Numbered from the stretch's first letter, positions 7,838-15,075 are shown. The stretch is 23,818 bases of DNA from UMGS621 sp964468815 (GCA_964468815.1 CAYXWN010000031.1:1-23818); one strand, 5' to 3'. A program made the numbers and translations. Notes: generated from the sequence alone by a model not told the origin.

Positions 7838-9076
7838 ATGAAGAGAAGTTGGAAAACGACGGTTATGTGTCTTTTAATGTCGTCTGTTTTTGCGTTCGGT
7901 TGCGGCGGCGTTACGCCTCCTGAGGAAGAGGGAGAGAAGAATCTCGCGCCGACTTCCGCGTTGTTACCGTATGCGGAATATTCTGCGGAAACCTACTTGA
8001 AACCTTTCTGGTATACGAGAGAGGTTTATCACGAAACGGTGATGTTCGTCGGCGAAAACGACGAGGCAAAACTCCTTTATGAGGCGGACGAGATTTTATC
8101 CGTTTTAAGTTACGGCTTAAACGTCGTTTACGAAGAGGGGACGGATTGGACGTATCAAGACGGGATTTTCAAGCGCACGGAGAATTCTAAGATCCCCTAT
8201 TGGGATTTGGACGAGTATTACCGCACCGAGCCGGACGCTTATACGATCGGCGTGGATAAAAGCAAGACCAACGCGTCCTTAGAGGGGGATCGGTATTTGA
8301 AATACGGCGAAAAAGATACGTTTACGAAAAAGCAGATCGCCGTTACTTATACGCACAATAAACCGTGGGAAGGACCTGTTCCCGTCGGTAAAAGCGACCG
8401 CTTGCCGAATACTCTTGCAAAGATCAAAAGCGGCGAAACGGTAAAATTATTGTTTTACGGCGACAGCATTTCGACGGGTTGCAACGCGAGCGGTACGGAT
8501 CAGGGCGGAAATATTTCTCCCTATGCGCCGAGTTTTCCCGAAATGGTTTGTAATTATCTGAAAGAGAAATACAATGCGAACGTCGCGTACGAAAACACCG
8601 CCGTCGGCGGAAAAAATACCGCGTGGGGACAACAAAATCTCGATTCGCGCGTGATTGCGCATAATCCCGATCTCGTGGTGATCGGATTCGGCATGAACGA
8701 CCGCGCGACGTCGGTTGACTCGTATTCGGCAGGGATCGAAGATATGATCGTTCGGGTGCGCGAAGCGTTGCCGTCTGCCGAAATCGTGTTGTTGGCGACC
8801 ATGCTTCCCAATTACGAAGCGGATTCCGATTGGTTCGGCAATCAAGAGTCGTTTGCGCCTGCATTGTTGGAATTGGAAAAAGAGTATCCGTTCGTTGCGG
8901 TTGCTAACGTTACCGAAATGCATCGGGCGATGTTTTCAGCCGGTAAGCGTTATCGGGACGTGACGGGGAATAACATCAATCACCCGAACGATTTCGTTGT
9001 AAGACTTTACGCGCAGGTGATTTTAAAGACCATGCTCGGTACGGATTTTTGCGACGAAGTTTACACCGATCGCTAA
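7838..9076 (+). CDS. SGNH/GDSL-type esterase lipoprotein
   Basis: The 412-residue product has a lipoprotein signal with the modified Cys at 22 (FAFGC). About 170 residues of beta-rich N-terminal domain precede a C-terminal SGNH hydrolase domain. Block I is YGDSIS with nucleophile Ser210, block II is the GGKNTAWG segment, and block III is GFGMND with Asn287. Block V reads N-I-N-H with His382, so the usual Asp of D-x-x-H is Asn379. The two-domain layout resembles CE2-type carbohydrate esterases, which remove acetyl groups from sugars; this is inference. Start support: AAGGAG about 8 bases upstream of ATG 7838. It is the last gene of the operon and is followed by a terminator at 9171-9202. Confidence 0.82.
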   Translation: MKRSWKTTVMCLLMSSVFAFGCGGVTPPEEEGEKNLAPTSALLPYAEYSAETYLKPFWYTREVYHETVMFVGENDEAKLLYEADEILSVLSYGLNVVYEEGTDWTYQDGIFKRTENSKIPYWDLDEYYRTEPDAYTIGVDKSKTNASLEGDRYLKYGEKDTFTKKQIAVTYTHNKPWEGPVPVGKSDRLPNTLAKIKSGETVKLLFYGDSISTGCNASGTDQGGNISPYAPSFPEMVCNYLKEKYNANVAYENTAVGGKNTAWGQQNLDSRVIAHNPDLVVIGFGMNDRATSVDSYSAGIEDMIVRVREALPSAEIVLLATMLPNYEADSDWFGNQESFAPALLELEKEYPFVAVANVTEMHRAMFSAGKRYRDVTGNNINHPNDFVVRLYAQVILKTMLGTDFCDEVYTDR

Positions 9077-9170
9077 AATCTCGCCGCGTATGCGTTGAAA
9101 AATACAACGAAATAACGAAAGGGACTGTTTGAAGCCCCTTGTGAAGCGAGAGAAAATATTTTGTTTATAG

Positions 9171-9202
9171 AAGAAGTCCGAAAAAAATCGGGCTTCTTTT
9201 GT
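9171..9202 (+). terminator. Rho-independent terminator of the carbohydrate operon
   Basis: AGAAGTCCGA (9172-9181) pairs with TCGGGCTTCT (9188-9197), ten base pairs with one G-U wobble around an A6 loop, followed by TTTTG. It lies about 95 bp after the SGNH gene stop. Between the stop and the hairpin I see only two weak small dyads (CGTTG/CAACG at 9093-9109 and AAGGG/CCCTT near 9119-9140). Confidence 0.8.
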
Positions 9203-9290
9203 TATAAAGAAAATTGAAAGCCGAACAAGAGTCTCAATAGGGGGAATCTTGAGAAATCGCGTTTTTTGGGAAAGGAGGGGTATAGGAAAG

Positions 9291-9330
9291 TTGATTTTTT
9301 CTTGTATAAGGGATATAATAAAATAACAAG
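9291..9330 (+). promoter_or_regulatory. sigma-A promoter of the TetR operon, with possible operator
   Basis: TTGATT (9291-9296) and TATAAT (9314-9319) are 17 bp apart, with transcription expected near 9326, about 45 bases before the tetR start at 9372. CTTGT at 9301-9305 and ACAAG at 9326-9330 form widely spaced inverted arms that span the -10 box. This is a plausible but weak candidate for the autoregulatory TetR site. Confidence 0.65.
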
Positions 9331-9371
9331 TGTGGTATAACGATAGTAACTTTAATAAAGCGAGGTTTGCA

Positions 9372-9935
9372 ATGCCGCGAAATTTTATGTTTACAAAGGA
9401 AGAAATCATAAACGCCGCCCTCGATTTGACGAGGGAAAAAGGCTTTCACGCCGTTACTGCCAGAGCAATGGGAATAAAACTCGGTACTTCTCATCGTCCC
9501 GTGTTCGGTTATTTTGACAGTATGGACGAGTTAAAAAGAGCGATTCTTGCGGCGGCGGAAGGAATTTATCAAGATTATTTGAAAGAAGATATGGCAAGCG
9601 GAAAATATCCGCCCTATAAAGCAAGCGGTATGGCGTATATCCGCTTTGCGAGAGAAGAAAAAGAGTTGTTTAAACTCCTTTTTATGCGAGATCGGACGAA
9701 AGAGGATAAGACGAAACAAACGTCCGAGGTCGAAATGATCGCCGCGCTCATTCGTAAGCAAGTGAATATTTCCAAAGAACGCGCTATGATGTTCTATCTT
9801 GAAATGTGGACGTACGTCCACGGTATCGCTACCATGCTTGCAACGAACTACTACGATTGGAGCGAAGAACTTTGCAGTCAAACGCTTACCGATATGTATC
9901 AGGGGTTGAAATACAAATATGAAAAACAAAATTAA
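9372..9935 (+). CDS. TetR/AcrR-family transcriptional regulator
   Basis: The 187-residue protein has a typical N-terminal TetR DNA-binding domain: helix 1 starts at FTKEEIINAALDL, and the turn and recognition helix read TARAMGIKLGTSHRPVFGYF, ending in the YF-x-S-M-D-E-L motif that closes the domain (about residues 6-55). The C-terminal ligand and dimerisation part is all-helical and not assignable to a ligand. I start at ATG 9372, preceded by GAGG at 9362-9365, rather than at the in-frame GTG 42 bases upstream. Its end overlaps the next gene by 17 bp, so it very likely controls the membrane-protein pair encoded downstream, probably as a ligand-released repressor of its own operon. Confidence 0.88.
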   Translation: MPRNFMFTKEEIINAALDLTREKGFHAVTARAMGIKLGTSHRPVFGYFDSMDELKRAILAAAEGIYQDYLKEDMASGKYPPYKASGMAYIRFAREEKELFKLLFMRDRTKEDKTKQTSEVEMIAALIRKQVNISKERAMMFYLEMWTYVHGIATMLATNYYDWSEELCSQTLTDMYQGLKYKYEKQN

Positions 9936-11205
9936 AACGATAATTGCTTTTACGTTGCTTTCGGCTGTATGCTTCGTTGCGATTTTTTTCGATTACAATG
10001 ACAAATCGAATGACGTTTATCCGACGGACGATACGAAGATTATGCTTTACGGAGAATCACACGGCGCAAAAGAATATTACGACGTCGAGTCGAGCCTATG
10101 GAAAGACTGTTATAACGACGGCTTGCGCGATCTCTTTATGGAACTTCCGTATTACAGCACCGCGTTTTTGAATATTTGGATGAAAGAAGATACGAACGCT
10201 TTGCTTGACGTTTGGTTTGAAGAAATCAACGGAACGCTGTCCGGAAACGCATTTTTTTACGATTTTTTTTGCGAGATAAAAGAAACGTGTCCCGAAACCG
10301 TTTTTTACGGTACGGACGTCGGACATCAAGGGGAAACGACGGGCGCAAGGTATTTGAGATATCTTGAAGAGAGCGGACAAACGGCTTCCGAAAACTATCG
10401 GCTTGCCGAAGAATGTATCGCACAAGGAAAGGCGTATTACGAAAGCGACGAACGGCACGACGGATTTTCCGAGATACGCGAGGCATATATGGTATCCAAC
10501 TTTGAAGCCGCTTATCATCGCCAAGGCGGCGGCAAAATAATGGGGATTTACGGTTCGTATCATACCGATCTTGACGCTTCCGATCGTATGGCGGGGCGGT
10601 TAAAGGCGGATTTGGGGAATATTATCAGTAGTGTGAAGGTTAGCTCCGTCATGTTGGAGTTGAAAAATCCTTATCGGTTTGGATTTTGCCTTTCCGGGCT
10701 TGTATTCTTTGTAATGTTGCTTGTGCCGAATATTATTTGGGCTTGCGGTAACAAACCGAAAGACTATGAACAAGCGGAAAAACGTGAAAATAAGATTTTG
10801 CTTGTATTGGAACGCATAGGCGAGGTTTTCGTAACCGTATCGCTGCTTATCTTTCCGTCAATCAATCCTCTTATCCGTAAACTTCCGGACGGGATTTATT
10901 TTCGGTGGAATTTATTGCTCTGGCTTGCGGCGTTCGTGTTAATGATTTTGTACGAATGTTTTTGGATCAAGTATTTCAGAAGCGCGCGTACGATGAAAGA
11001 TATGGAGTCGTCGTTTGTCGGATTTCCCGTGGCAGGCGCAACGATCCCCGTTACGGCGGCGGTTCTTCTCGGCATATATTCTCGGAACTTAGCAGTGATA
11101 ATCTCTGCGGCGGTTTTCGGCATAGGTCATATCGGCATACATCTTGCGCACAAAAAAGAGTCAGCCGCCATCGAGAATGAATTTTTGACAGACTTGAAAA
11201 AATGA
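9919..11205 (+). CDS. membrane protein with EreA/TraB/Tiki-like (GESHG) extracytoplasmic domain fused to a multi-pass domain
   Basis: The 428-residue protein begins with a signal-anchor helix (about 6-24). A soluble domain of about 220 residues follows, with LYGESHG (Glu46, His48), GTDVGHQGE (Asp133, His136) and GIYGSYHTD (His215). Paired GE-x-H and late G-x-x-H motifs of this kind are seen in the erythromycin esterase-like and TraB/Tiki/ChaN-like metalloenzyme families. The C-terminal half (about 250-415) holds about five hydrophobic segments ending in a His-rich GIGHIGIHLAH stretch. The soluble domain is predicted outside the membrane. It is translationally coupled to tetR (17-bp overlap) and to the next gene (ATGA), so a TetR-regulated stress, resistance or envelope function is likely. 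The precise reaction is unknown and the family link rests on short motifs only. Confidence 0.6.
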   Translation: MKNKIKTIIAFTLLSAVCFVAIFFDYNDKSNDVYPTDDTKIMLYGESHGAKEYYDVESSLWKDCYNDGLRDLFMELPYYSTAFLNIWMKEDTNALLDVWFEEINGTLSGNAFFYDFFCEIKETCPETVFYGTDVGHQGETTGARYLRYLEESGQTASENYRLAEECIAQGKAYYESDERHDGFSEIREAYMVSNFEAAYHRQGGGKIMGIYGSYHTDLDASDRMAGRLKADLGNIISSVKVSSVMLELKNPYRFGFCLSGLVFFVMLLVPNIIWACGNKPKDYEQAEKRENKILLVLERIGEVFVTVSLLIFPSINPLIRKLPDGIYFRWNLLLWLAAFVLMILYECFWIKYFRSARTMKDMESSFVGFPVAGATIPVTAAVLLGIYSRNLAVIISAAVFGIGHIGIHLAHKKESAAIENEFLTDLKK

Positions 11206-11495
11206 AAAGAAATATGAAAAAGCACGTTAAAATCACAATCGCGCTTGTCGGCGGCTTCGTCGCCGCAATGCTGTTAATGACGATAGCAATATATATCGGT
11301 TACACCAAAGCATACGATACGGGTGTTGAAACTTTGATTGTTAGACTTGTCGGTATTCCGATCTGCATGCTTACGAAAAGCGGTAGTAAATGCGTTGGGC
11401 AGTCGCAAGGCGTTTATATGGGACTTGTTTGCGGAATTTGTATGGTTCTCGGCGTGGCGATAGAAGAAATCATCGGGCGAATAAAAAAGAAATAA
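11202..11495 (+). CDS. small two-helix membrane protein of unknown function
   Basis: The 97-residue product starts in an ATGA overlap with the preceding gene. It has a basic N-terminus, a first transmembrane helix at about residues 10-31, a central segment with two cysteines (ICMLTKSGSKC), a second helix at about 69-89, and a basic tail ending in KKK. I do not recognise a family. The coupling places it in the TetR operon, where it may be an accessory to the GESHG-domain membrane protein. No terminator is obvious after it. The following 190 bp hold only the regulatory region of the XRE gene. Confidence 0.65.
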   Translation: MKRNMKKHVKITIALVGGFVAAMLLMTIAIYIGYTKAYDTGVETLIVRLVGIPICMLTKSGSKCVGQSQGVYMGLVCGICMVLGVAIEEIIGRIKKK

Positions 11496-11580
11496 ATCCG
11501 ATTTCAATATTTATGATATGCCATTTGATTTATGGAGTGGTTAACTATATTATTTAAGTATATTTGGTTTGTCAAACTGA

Positions 11581-11617
11581 ATTCGCTGTTTGCGAGTAAT
11601 TCATTCGCTGTTTATGA
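11581..11617 (+). repeat. pair of direct repeats, possible operator, upstream of the XRE gene
   Basis: ATTCGCTGTTT occurs at 11581-11591 and again at 11603-11613, each followed two bases later by GAG. The copies are 22 bp apart, about two helical turns, which puts them on one face of the DNA directly upstream of the XRE promoter. Binding by that regulator is inference. Confidence 0.45.
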
Positions 11618-11620
11618 GGA

Positions 11621-11648
11621 ACGATTCTCATAAAAATCGTGTTATAAT
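11621..11648 (+). promoter_or_regulatory. extended -10 promoter with upstream dyad for the XRE gene
   Basis: TGTTATAAT (11640-11648) is an extended -10 element (TGN-TATAAT). No good -35 box stands 16-18 bp upstream, which fits an extended -10 promoter. ACGATT (11621-11626) and AATCGT (11635-11640) form a perfect inverted repeat with an 8-bp centre occupying the place between -35 and -10, a position where a bound repressor would block polymerase. The XRE start follows at 11685 with GAGAGGTGA as ribosome binding site. Confidence 0.6.
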
Positions 11649-11684
11649 ACGTCTCAAGAAATACGTTTCGAGAGGTGAACAAAA

Positions 11685-12189
11685 ATGGATCAAATCAAAA
11701 TAGGAAAATTCATAGCCGAACTCAGAAAAGAGAAAGGTTTAACGCAAGAGAAACTCGGAGAAAAGCTTGGCGTAACAAACAAAACCGTTTCTCGCTGGGA
11801 GAACGGCAATTATATGCCCGATATCGAAATGCTATCGCTTTTGTCAGAAGAGTTCGATGTGAGTATCAACGAACTAATTAGCGGAGAACGGCTGGATGCG
11901 GAAAACTTCAAAAAAGCCGCCGATGACAACCTTGTGACGGCTCTCAACAACAGCACCTTTACGCTGAAAGAAAAAGTGGCGAAAAGAACATATTGCTATT
12001 ATCGTTTTGTGTGCTTTGGCGTGGGTGGGCATTGTCGTATCGTTGGGGCTAAAACTGAAAGAAAGCGGTGCATTTGCGCTTTTGGGCGCAGTCGGAAGTA
12101 TGCTTGCAATACTTTTTTACGTAGTGCTCTATAACCGCATGATGGCGTACGTGGAGAATCGAGCGTATTCGCCCGATGGAAAGAAATAA
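11685..12189 (+). pseudogene. XRE-family regulator with C-terminal membrane helices, interrupted by a frameshift
   Basis: The first frame gives a clean XRE helix-turn-helix domain (about residues 6-62, with LTQEKLGEKLGVTNKTVSRWENG) and the linker NNSTFTLKEK that is common in HTH-plus-membrane regulators. After about 11975 that frame turns into unlikely Cys/Arg-rich sequence and stops at 12134. The +1 frame instead continues KWRKEHIAIIVLCALAW, two hydrophobic helices and a basic tail, ending at 12189. The shift falls at an A5 run (11971-11975): one A fewer (or two more) would restore TLKE-KW-RKEH. It may be a true mutation, a sequencing or assembly error in a homopolymer, or less likely programmed slippage. 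If translated as is, the regulator would be soluble with a junk tail. Confidence 0.75.
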
Positions 12190-12209
12190 AACCGAATGGA
12201 GGAAATCCG

Positions 12210-12254
12210 GTGCTAAACATAACGTCATTGTTTGGTCGTGCTATTAAACTATGA
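12210..12254 (+). CDS. 14-codon leader mini-ORF translationally coupled to the rhomboid gene
   Basis: A perfect GGAGG (12198-12202) sits seven bases before GTG at 12210. The frame encodes the 14-residue peptide MLNITSLFGRAIKL and stops with TGA at 12252-12254, overlapping the ATG of the rhomboid gene (12251) in an ATGA. The rhomboid ATG itself has no Shine-Dalgarno sequence, so ribosomes probably reach it by terminating on this mini-ORF. It could be a regulatory leader peptide or simply a coupling device. Alternatively it is the remnant of a lost gene start. The peptide resembles nothing I recognise. Confidence 0.55.
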   Translation: MLNITSLFGRAIKL

Positions 12255-13033
12255 AAAAGAAAATCATCGGAATTTCTTTAATCGCTTGCGGAATCATTTA
12301 TTTTCTTGCAATGTTCCGTTATATGGACTTTTTTGAAAGTCTTAACGACATTCTATCGTATATGTTGTTTATTGCCGCGGTAATTACTATCGTTCTCGGT
12401 ATTATACTTTTACTCTTTCAAAAGCCGGAAGAATATGAGAATGAACAAGCCGTAAAGAAAGACGAAATGCAAATTCTATACGAGAATGCCCGTTACATTC
12501 CGATTATTGTTTACGTATTGCTCGGTGTGAATTTAGCGGCATTTTTGCTTGTCAATGTTTTTGGGGACGATGTGCTGTTTTACGCTGTCTCAAAAAGCGA
12601 GCGTGAGTTTTACCGAATGATTACGGCAATGTTTATTCACGTTGATATCGAACACTTGCTTTTTAATATGTTGACGTTATTCTTATTGGGAAAAAGATTA
12701 GAAAGTATGATCGGACGGTTGCGTTTTTTAGCTGTTTATTTGCTTTCGGGCATAGCATCTTCCGTTGCCCTTGCGTTGTTTTCAAAGCAACCATGCGTTG
12801 GTGCAAGCGGAGCGATTTTCGGTATTATCGGTTGTTTTTTGCTAATAGCCTATCGTAATCGAAAGATCATAAAATATACTTTTTGGAAAGAACTTTTGCC
12901 TACCGCCGTCGTCAATTTGGCGCTTAGTTTCTTATTGCCGCATATTTCCGTTATTGCGCATTTAACGGGATTTGTTTTTGGATTAGCTTTCTGCCTATTG
13001 TTTTGCGGAAAATCGGAAATAAAAGGAGAATAA
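12251..13033 (+). CDS. rhomboid-family intramembrane serine protease
   Basis: The 260-residue protein has two N-terminal hydrophobic helices (about 5-22 and 34-56), then a six-helix rhomboid core. The catalytic dyad is visible: Ser186 in G-A-S-G-A and His237 in AHLTG. His135 and Asn139 in the HVDIEHLLFNM segment match the oxyanion-hole H-x-x-x-N of the family. It cleaves membrane-spanning substrates within the bilayer; natural substrates are unknown. Rhomboids of this GlpG/GluP type often have such extra N-terminal helices. The start lacks its own ribosome binding site and overlaps a 14-codon mini-ORF. The next gene begins 1 bp after its stop, so the two are co-transcribed. Confidence 0.9.
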   Translation: MKKKIIGISLIACGIIYFLAMFRYMDFFESLNDILSYMLFIAAVITIVLGIILLLFQKPEEYENEQAVKKDEMQILYENARYIPIIVYVLLGVNLAAFLLVNVFGDDVLFYAVSKSEREFYRMITAMFIHVDIEHLLFNMLTLFLLGKRLESMIGRLRFLAVYLLSGIASSVALALFSKQPCVGASGAIFGIIGCFLLIAYRNRKIIKYTFWKELLPTAVVNLALSFLLPHISVIAHLTGFVFGLAFCLLFCGKSEIKGE

Positions 13034-13034
13034 A

Positions 13035-13382
13035 GTGAATTATTATTTGTTATCGTTTATTGCAATGTTTTTGATTGTATTTGCGATTTTGCAAGGGAAA
13101 AAACGAAAAAACGCGGCGATTATCAATCACCGCAAAAATCATAAAAACAAGGAGATTTTCAACATGAAAGAATTAGCACAAAAATTTATCGGCAAGGAAT
13201 GTTTGATCTATACTGTTGCGAGCGACTCAAACGCCGAAAAAGGCGTCATAAAAGAGATTACGGAAAACGGAATCCTTTTGGACGACAACGGCAACTTGCA
13301 AGCGATCAACCTCGAATACGTTACGCGTATCAGGGAGTGGCAGAGAAACGCAAAGGGGAAGAAGAAAACGTTTTTTGCATAA
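13035..13382 (+). CDS. small membrane-anchored protein with DUF6897-like beta domain; possible internal start
   Basis: The 115-residue product starts at GTG 13035, with AAGGAG about 7 bases upstream. It has one N-terminal transmembrane helix (about 3-20), a basic linker (KKRKN, HRKNHKNK) and a C-terminal domain of about 55 residues, FIGKECLIYT followed by GVIKEITENGILL and INLEYVTRI. This looks like the small Sm-like/DUF6897 type of beta-barrel; the link is tentative. A second start is likely at ATG 13164: it has its own AAGGAG at 13149-13154 with 9-nt spacing, and it begins exactly at the domain as MKELAQKFIGKE. The gene may therefore yield both an anchored and a soluble form. Function is unknown; it is co-transcribed with the rhomboid gene. 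Confidence 0.65.
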   Translation: MNYYLLSFIAMFLIVFAILQGKKRKNAAIINHRKNHKNKEIFNMKELAQKFIGKECLIYTVASDSNAEKGVIKEITENGILLDDNGNLQAINLEYVTRIREWQRNAKGKKKTFFA

Positions 13383-13544
13383 TCGTAAAAATGTTTGATG
13401 CAAAAATAGAAAACAAATGCGGGAGATGCAGCGAGAAATTGATTAGCGGATTCTGTCGTTTCGGAACGGTTTCGTTACAAACTTAATAATTTCGGATATA
13501 AAAATCCGAGTGAAAAAGGTTTAAGGCGCGTTGCGATCGCGCGG

Positions 13545-13582
13545 ATTAAAAAATAAAGAGCCCGATTTTTTTCGAGCTCTTT
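13545..13582 (-). terminator. Rho-independent terminator of glyQS (probably bidirectional)
   Basis: AAAGAGCCCGA (13555-13565) pairs with TCGAGCTCTTT (13572-13582) with one mismatch and a six-base loop. Read on the minus strand the stem is followed by ATTTTTTAAT, a good T-tract, 17 bp past the glyQS stop. On the plus strand it is followed by GAATTTTTG, so it may also end the rhomboid-side transcripts. Two extra dyads lie just left of it (TCGGAT/ATCCGA near 13492-13509 and GCGCG/CGCGC at 13526-13542). Confidence 0.8.
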
Positions 13583-13598
13583 GAATTTTTGTGAAAAA

Positions 13599-14975
13599 TT
13601 AAAGTTTTACGGCGTTTGCGATATACGCTTCCAACTCGTCGATCGGAAGACGGATTTGCGCCATGCTGTCGCGATCGCGAACGGTTACCGTGTCGTTTTC
13701 CAACGTATCGAAGTCGATCGTAATGCAGAAAGGCGTTCCGATTTCGTCTTGACGGCGATAACGCTTTCCGATCGAACCTGCCTCGTCGTACGTGCACATA
13801 AATTCGGAGGAGAGTTTCCGATACACTTCTTTCGCTTTTTCGGAAAGATTTTTCTGTAACGGAAGAATTGCCGCCTTGTAAGCTGCGAGTGCCGGGTGGA
13901 AGTGCATGACGACGCGCGTTTCTCCGCCGTCCAACGTTTCTTCGTCGTACGCTTCGGACAGAACGGCGAGCATCAAGCGATCCGCGCCGATGGAATATTC
14001 GATGACGTACGGAATGTATTTTTCGTTTGTGACGGGATCGGTGTAAAGCATACTCTTGCCCGAATATTCTTGATGACGGGAAAGGTCGTAGTCCGTGCGG
14101 TTGTGAATCCCGTTTAATTCCGACCAGCCGATGGGGAAGAGGTACTGAATATCGCACGCGCTCTTGGCGTAATGCGCGAGTTTATCGTGATCCTTAAAGC
14201 GTAAGTGATCGGGATCGAAGCCGAGCGAAAGGAGGAAATTCCATGCCTTTTTCTTGTATTCTTCGTAAAATTCGTGATCCGTCCCTTCCTTGCAGAACCA
14301 TTGATGTTCCATTTGCTCGAATTCGATGGTGCGGAAAATGAAGTTGCCCGGCGTGATTTCGTTTCGGAATGCTTTTCCTACTTGCGCGATGCCGAACGGA
14401 ACGCGCGCACGCGTCGTTCTCTGTACGTTTAAGAAGTTGACGAATTCTCCTTGTGCGGTTTCGGGACGCAAATAAATTTTATTTTGTCCTTCTTCGGTAA
14501 CGCCGCGAGAGGTTTCAAACATCATGTTGAACTGACGAATGGGCGTAAAATTGGATTTACCGCATTTCGGGCAGCAAACGTGATGCTCTTGAATGTAGGC
14601 TTCCATTTCCTCGTTCGTCATGGTGTCCGGATTGACTTCGCCCTTGGAATGAGTTTCGATCAACGTATCCGCGCGGTGGCGCGTTTTACACTCTTTACAA
14701 TCCATTTTGGGATCGGAAAAGGACGCCGTGTGACCGGACGCGTCCCAAACGCGAGCGTTCATTAAAATCGCCGCGTCTACGCCGAACGAGCGTTCGCTCT
14801 TTTGGACGAACGTTTTCCACCAAGCGCGCTTGATGTTGTTTTTAATTTCTACGCCGACAGGACCGTAGTCCCACGTGTTTCCCATTCCGCCGTAGATTTC
14901 GCTACCCGGATATATGATGCCGCGTCCTTTACAAAGGTTGACGAGTTTTTCCATCGTGGCTTTCTGTTCTTTCAT
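13599..14975 (-). CDS. glyQS: glycyl-tRNA synthetase, single-chain (alpha2) type
   Basis: The 458-residue class II synthetase charges tRNA-Gly. The N-terminal signature KGRGIIYPGSEIYGG (from residue 16) followed by WDYGPVG is characteristic of the homodimeric GlyRS. A zinc-type pair of CxxC motifs is present (CKEC near 93-96 and CPKC near 135-138). Motif 2 (FRNEITPGNFIFRTIEFEQ) and motif 3 (GADRLMLAVL) follow, then an anticodon-binding domain of about 100 residues. Length is normal for the family. The ATG at 14975 has GAGGAAAG a few bases upstream on the minus strand, so I prefer it over the internal Met8. The leader is too short for a T-box. It is transcribed divergently from glnS. Confidence 0.96.
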   Translation of the reverse strand: MKEQKATMEKLVNLCKGRGIIYPGSEIYGGMGNTWDYGPVGVEIKNNIKRAWWKTFVQKSERSFGVDAAILMNARVWDASGHTASFSDPKMDCKECKTRHRADTLIETHSKGEVNPDTMTNEEMEAYIQEHHVCCPKCGKSNFTPIRQFNMMFETSRGVTEEGQNKIYLRPETAQGEFVNFLNVQRTTRARVPFGIAQVGKAFRNEITPGNFIFRTIEFEQMEHQWFCKEGTDHEFYEEYKKKAWNFLLSLGFDPDHLRFKDHDKLAHYAKSACDIQYLFPIGWSELNGIHNRTDYDLSRHQEYSGKSMLYTDPVTNEKYIPYVIEYSIGADRLMLAVLSEAYDEETLDGGETRVVMHFHPALAAYKAAILPLQKNLSEKAKEVYRKLSSEFMCTYDEAGSIGKRYRRQDEIGTPFCITIDFDTLENDTVTVRDRDSMAQIRLPIDELEAYIANAVKL

Positions 14976-15006
14976 AACTTTCCTCGGAACTAAATTTTAT
15001 GGAAAT

Positions 15007-15036
15007 ATTATAGTACAGATTCCGAAAGAAAGTCAA
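15007..15036 (-). promoter_or_regulatory. sigma-A promoter of glyQS
   Basis: On the minus strand TTGACT (15036-15031) and TATAAT (15012-15007) are 18 bp apart. Transcription would start near 15000, leaving a leader of only about 25 bases before the glyQS ATG. This rules out a T-box riboswitch. Confidence 0.8.
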
Positions 15037-15075
15037 CGAAACGTGGACGGAATTGCAAAAATAACCCGCAATTAC

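Noticed and set aside
9093..9109. CGTTG/CAACG hairpin after the SGNH gene
   Set aside because: Five-base stem without a T-run; the stronger hairpin at 9171-9202 is the terminator.
12007..12189. Independent 60-codon membrane protein gene
   Set aside because: It starts mid-helix at TTG without a ribosome site and continues the XRE regulator in the +1 frame, so it is the frameshifted C-terminus.
13391..13486. Small open frame of about 31 codons with a CGRC motif after the DUF6897-like gene
   Set aside because: No ribosome binding site, AT-rich intergenic context and only one weak motif; not enough support for a gene.
14976..15030. T-box riboswitch expected upstream of glyQS
   Set aside because: The promoter leaves a leader of about 25 bases, and no T-box sequence or antiterminator fold is visible.
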